Shown here: piece after piece, positions 59,575 to 64,000 of the stretch
Layout of the letters: each line of letters opens with the position of its first letter
Position numbering within the stretch: position 1 is the stretch's first letter
Assembly (NCBI RefSeq): GCF_028858725.1
Contig: NC_084790.1
Location: forward strand, 7,366,669-7,430,668
Direction of reading: 5' to 3'
From: Colius striatus
Lineage: Eukaryota > Chordata > Aves > Coliiformes > Coliidae
DNA: 64,000 nucleotides
Made by a program: the position numbers and the translations under genes
Notes under the pieces: model-generated
What the model saw: the letters and a program-made list of their open reading frames with translations, nothing else
What the model was told of the DNA's origin: nothing
Databases searched by the model: none

Positions 59575-61129
59575 CTAAAATCATGATTATTTTTTTAGTT
59601 ACAAGACTAAGGCTTAGTCAGTATTATGGAGGAGTCTTGAGTCACTTGAGTAAATTGTTTAAATTACCACAAATCTCTTCAATAGCTTCCTAACAAGCCC
59701 TAAGCTCAATTATCCTATTAATCCTTACCTTGGAGGTTGTACCTACATGCCAAAATGTGATTGCTAGAGTGTACTCTACTTGAGCTAAACATCTCATGGC
59801 TGACAAATATTCATTCATTCATTTCAATCAACTCTATTCAAAGTAAATGGGAAACTACACTATTACTTTGAACAGCAAGTTGAATTGCTGGGCATCAGGG
59901 AGAGTGGCAAAATCACTTGTCTGAAAACAAAGCTCAGAAGGATAAAATAATGTTTAAAAGAGAACACAGAGTCACCTTTGAGGCATCAGTTGGGATAAAA
60001 ATGTGAAAGCCTGCCCAAAGGGAACAGAGCAGGCAACACCCAGGCGAGACAGGGACCTGCGAAGAGGAGTGGTAAGCAGACACTGTGCAGGTCAGGTCTG
60101 CAAAATGTCAACTTAAAGGGAACTCTAGATTTTGCTTTTCTTATGCTGCAACATGTCATTTACAACATGAACCCTGACAAAATGTGATCTTACCAGGTTG
60201 TAGTTGTATACATAAATGGTCATGCTTAATGCATAGGACCTGGCTGTATGAGTATCACCAAAAATCATAATATGATTGTTAATTTCTAACATATGCTTGC
60301 ATGCAAACAATGGTCACCTGAAACTTGTTAGTTAGGATGCAAACCAACAGAAGAAGAGCAGGATTTTATAGCTAGGCTTAATGCTTACAGCACTTCTAAT
60401 ATTTAATATCACTTTTCAGAAGGGTGTTTCAGTTAAAGTGATTTTTATACTGAGTGATTGATAACAGCTCTGCATCAGTGTAATGAAGTGATAATTACCA
60501 TCAGCAGTCAGTGTAAATGTGGTAAAAAAACCATTACAGTGAAATCTCACTAAGTGATATGTTATTGCAGTTTGCAACAGACGGTACGAGCACCCAGTTA
60601 GGTCAGTTAATCACCGTTACTCATTTTAGTATTTCCAAGATTCGATTTTTCGAGAAGAAAAGCCTGTGGTACTGAGTTTGTCATTTTCAGTCCTACCGTG
60701 CATCTGTAAACCTGCACACAGTTTGCTTCCTGGAGCACTGATGGGAAAACAGAATGATAATGTAACAGTATAGTGATGACATAGACTGGTATCCAACTGA
60801 AGCATGGGAATGGGAGTATAAAGACCTTTTCCTAGATCCAACAGGGAGCCATCTGACTGGAATAACATGAATCACCACCTCAACCCTGTTCTAGAAAGGT
60901 CAGGTAGGGATAGAGACAGCACTCTGTTGAGGCCACCACTGCCTTCCCTGATGTCGTTGTTCACAAGTGCAAGATCTTCATACCTGAGGACCAGAGAAAG
61001 GGCTGGTCAATACCAGAGTTACAGCTCTGTTTGACCACCACAGCTGACAGATACAGCTCTGGTGTCTTGACCGTGATCTTTCATGTGATCATTTCAATAT
61101 ACATGTATATATATATATATATAAAAATC
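59575..61129. other. FAM81B intron upstream of the exon at 59574
   Basis: AT-rich unique sequence; no further FAM81B exon is found here. A stretch at about 60420-60640 has a balanced, non-repetitive look and may be conserved non-coding DNA. Confidence 0.4.
61106..61123 (+). repeat. (TA)9 microsatellite
   Basis: Nine TA units sit immediately before the CR1 of 61130-61822. Confidence 0.9.
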
Positions 61130-61822
61130 ACAGAATTATTTGGGTTGGAAAGGACTTTAAAGTTCCAACTCACTGTCATAGGCAGGGATACCTTCCACTA
61201 GACCAAGTTGCTCCCAGCCCCATCCAATCTGGCCTTGAACACTCCAGGAATGAGGCACCCACAGCCTCTCTGGGCAGTCTGTGCCAGGGCCTCACCAGTG
61301 GCATGAAGAATTTCCTAAGATCCCATCTCCATCTCCTCCCTTTTGTTTTGCAGCCATCACCCCTTGTCCTGGCAAAGTCCCTGTCCTGCTTTCTTGTCAG
61401 CCTTTTAGGGATGGAAGGCTGCTCTAAGGTCTCCCCAGAGCCTGAAAAATCCCAGGACTCCTGTCTTTCTAGGAGAGGTGCTGCAGCCTCCTTATCATCT
61501 TCCTGGACTCTTCTGGATGCTTCCAACAGCTCCATGTCCTTCTGATATTGGTGCCCCGGAGTTGGAGGCAGCACTGCAGGTGGGTCTCACAAGAGCACAG
61601 AGGGAGAATCATCTCCCTTGATCTGCTGGCCATGCTACTTCAGATGCAGCTCAGGATATGGTTGACCTTCTGGGTTACAAGTGCACACAGACAGCTCATG
61701 TTGAGCTTCTTTTCAACCAACACCCCCAAGTCCTTCTCCACAAGATAGCTCTCGATCCACTCTCCACCTAGCCTGTGTTTGTGCTTGGGATTGTCATGAC
61801 CTGTGTGCAGGACATTTTAATC
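61130..61822 (-). mobile_element. CR1 LINE fragment, - orientation, about 690 bp
   Basis: The reversed tail 'atcacagaattatttgggtt' is followed by 'ggaaaggactttaaag', 'ctgggcagtctgtgccagg' and 'caacacccccaagtccttct'. It belongs to an older subfamily than the 'ggttggaagggacct' copies. Confidence 0.88.
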
Positions 61823-61829
61823 CATCAGG

Positions 61830-61844
61830 CACACACACACACAC
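61830..61844 (+). repeat. (CA)n microsatellite
   Basis: About seven CA units lie at the far edge of the CR1 of 61130-61822. Confidence 0.85.
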
Positions 61845-62700
61845 AAAAAGGATTCATGCCATTATTTGTGTTAATATTACTTAAGAAATTTGTGAAATAT
61901 AATGGAATGGGGGAAGATGAATCAACCATGAATGACAGAATTGATGGTCAGCGTTATTCAAAGGCTCAAATCCAAACATGGTGTTGTTGGCAGCTGACAT
62001 TGGGCTTTACTTCAGTTTCTCCAAAGTTGGAAAAGGGAGAAGAAGGAAATACTTAAACTCAAAAATAATTACTTGAGACTGTATTTAGGCAACTTGGAAA
62101 AGATTTGTCAAAGTCTGCCTTGGAGAGAAGGAGGAGGACTACAGAAATAATGGACTTCATAAGAAGTTATTTAACAAATGCTGAAAGTGATTGGTATGAA
62201 CCACTCTAGCAGTTAAGTGAAGTGTATTGGTTCAGAACAAATGATAACAACGATCTCTTTGGGATGCAAATCATGCGACCTGACAGCCAGCCTTGGGGTC
62301 TGTCTCCAAGCAGATGCTTGGAAATGGCAAGATTACAATTATTAATGAATACTGATTATTATTAATGTTATTGAGATGAATATTCACATTATAACAGATG
62401 AGTTTTTATTAATAGAACAGTACCATGCTTCCATGCTTTGCTTTAAACTTTCTTTGATTAGCACTCGTCCTTCATGGAGCTTACAGAATATATCTAGCAG
62501 GAGTAAGGCTCCAGGACAGAAGATTGGCCATAATCTTTGGCCCAGGAAAGGTCTGAAATACAGATAAGGGGATAATGGTGGATGTTTAATAAGAAGATGC
62601 TCCAGTAGCACTACTATGATTCTACTATAAACTTCACAGGTGAAAAGACATCTATTGGCAATTGAATTGACTTTGTGCAGCTGAATGAAGCTGTTCTTAC

Positions 62701-62733
62701 CTAACTGACTTTGAGAGATAAGCATCCACTCCC
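62701..62733 (-). CDS. FAM81B: Candidate FAM81B 33-nt microexon
   Basis: On the minus strand a good acceptor (tttatcccttcacag) and donor (gtaaga) enclose 33 nt. Read in the phase needed by the exon at 59574 it gives GVDAYLSKSV plus R. This can be laid against human EMNLLEFKFHS with only scattered matches (D/N, K/K, V/M). The splice sites and phase fit, but the similarity is weak, so this may be chance. Confidence 0.3.
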   Translation of the reverse strand, partial: GSGCLSLKVS

Positions 62734-64000
62734 CTGTGAAGGGATAAACTTCTAAGCAAGGCATAACTCCCATAAAATCCTGAAGTCTGTTTGACATTCG
62801 TCCGGTTCTCAGTAACAGTGTCAGTCTGTGCTTTGACAATGCAATCGTCAGCCCTCAGTCAAAGCCACCTGGGTCTCAGAGAGCTGCCTGTCAGCTGAAG
62901 AGGTAACTCTGGGCTTTAAAGCTGATTTACACATGTCAAGTTTTATGTGGAAGCTCTGGTCTGTTCCAGAAGCTAAATTTTATTTCATCTCTATAAAAAG
63001 AACTCATCAATCTGGTAGACTTTTAAAGAAGCCATATAAAAGGAGACAGACATTCCCCAAAGGGCATCCTAGTTTAATTACATTTGTTATTAGCTGAAAT
63101 AAAATCTTAATGTTTAGTAAAGTATTTTGGATTTTCTGATAAACACACAATGCCAGCACATCTCAATGTCTTGAAAAGCCACCTCTTTTCAAGCTTCCTA
63201 TTCCTCGTGATGGTTGCAGTGAGGTCTCATTAACTTCTGAGAAACTAAGCATTTGCTTCAATTCAGTTTTACAATTTCTTTCTTTTCTGGCATCATTCTG
63301 GTTTTCCTTCCCTCCTATTTTGGTTTCATTTCTTGTCCCTTTGACACAGTCTCCTTTGTCCACTGCTCTCTATCTCCCTGTTCCTACTTCCCTTTTCTCA
63401 ATTTTAATCCATTGCCCGTTTCAGCTGTTATTTCCCCACTCACTCCAATTGCTTTTCCTGTTTCCTTGACGAGAACTTTCTTCTGTTTAAAGTTCTAGCC
63501 TATTTTTACTTTGAATACAACTTAGATAAAATCTTAATTAAAATAACTCTTTATTCAATCACATCGCTGTTTTAAGTGGAACTATTGCCTTTGAAAATTG
63601 TTACTGCAAGATTATTATAATTAGGTTTTAAATTATTTGTGCTGGCTCTGCTATTCAACGCTGGGGTTTCTTGCATTGTTCTGAATATGGATGCCAGATA
63701 CTTTTGTTCATTGTGTGGAGCTCCCTCCTCACTAAAAAGCATCAAGATTAAAATGACACCCTAAAAATACTTCCATAGCTAGAGGAAGAACAGTATACCA
63801 AGTGAGTAAGAGAAAAATCAATTGCATCTGCGGGCATGTGAGGCTGTGCTGCTACTTTGGCCTTATGCTCACCTTTCCTCCTCAGCAAAACCCCTGCCCC
63901 AGCAGCACTCTCAGAAATGGGCATAAAGAAAATGTCTTTTCCACTACAAGAGGCAAGTCACAAATTAGCCCCGATTATAATGGTAAATAGTGTCTTTGTG

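Larger units (their letters stand above)
61823..64000. other. FAM81B intron to the window edge
   Basis: Unique sequence apart from the candidate microexon at 62701-62733. Beyond that no exon coding for the human segment ending QGDYRHEMNL is visible before the edge. Confidence 0.4.

Noticed and set aside
60960..61000. Minus-strand exon-like stretch after a ctctggtcctcag acceptor
   Set aside because: No donor in a usable phase and no similarity to FAM81B; probably chance or an unidentified repeat.
62384..62839. 151-codon minus-strand frame as a FAM81B exon
   Set aside because: The full frame has no similarity to FAM81B and no coiled-coil character. Only the 33-nt piece in another frame fits splice and phase rules.
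63163..63363. Charged minus-strand frame as the next FAM81B exon
   Set aside because: Part of it (KQML..ETS) recalls the human segment loosely, but acceptor and donor are poor and the phase is not met.
1..64000. RNA genes, CRISPR arrays, operons or a novel multi-gene system
   Set aside because: No tRNA-like cloverleaf, snoRNA box pairs I could trust, or array structure was seen; the window is two ordinary convergent vertebrate genes.

Overview
The window is ordinary vertebrate nuclear DNA, almost certainly from a bird. It is AT-rich and intron-dense, with GT-AG introns. It is littered with 5'-truncated CR1 LINEs, recognisable by the avian 3' end 'ggttggaagggacct...atcatctagtccaac' and by reverse-transcriptase remnants, and by long-terminal-repeat (LTR) fragments of families I know from bird genomes. 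The exact species cannot be read from the sequence; the LTR families hint at Neoaves (inference).

Region 1 (1-49.7 kb, + strand) is one gene, SKIC3 (formerly TTC37, yeast Ski3), the TPR scaffold of the cytoplasmic Ski complex that feeds mRNA to the RNA exosome. All 40 coding exons could be placed, from the ATG at 411 to the TAG at 48912-48914. They join in frame at every junction to 4,689 nt, i.e. 1,562 codons plus stop, against 1,564 residues in human. The promoter and non-coding 5' exons lie upstream of base 1. The 3' UTR has poly(A) signals at 49495 and 49642. Introns 5, 7, 16, 26, 38 and 39 carry the CR1 and LTR insertions; intron 5 holds a nested stack.

Region 2 (about 49.7-53.8 kb) is the space between two convergent genes. 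It holds CR1 pieces, an inverted LTR fragment and otherwise unrecognised sequence.

Region 3 (53.8-64 kb, - strand) is the 3' part of FAM81B, a coiled-coil protein gene that also converges on SKIC3 in human. Three C-terminal exons are clear (59574-59439, 56185-55990, 53886-53780) and join in frame. A possible 33-nt microexon lies at 62733-62701. The rest of FAM81B is beyond the right edge. Its reading frame stops about ten residues earlier than human FAM81B.

I found no RNA gene, CRISPR array, operon or novel multi-gene system. The points worth a second look are retroelement architecture and its possible effect on splicing, the shortened FAM81B C-terminus and the candidate microexon.
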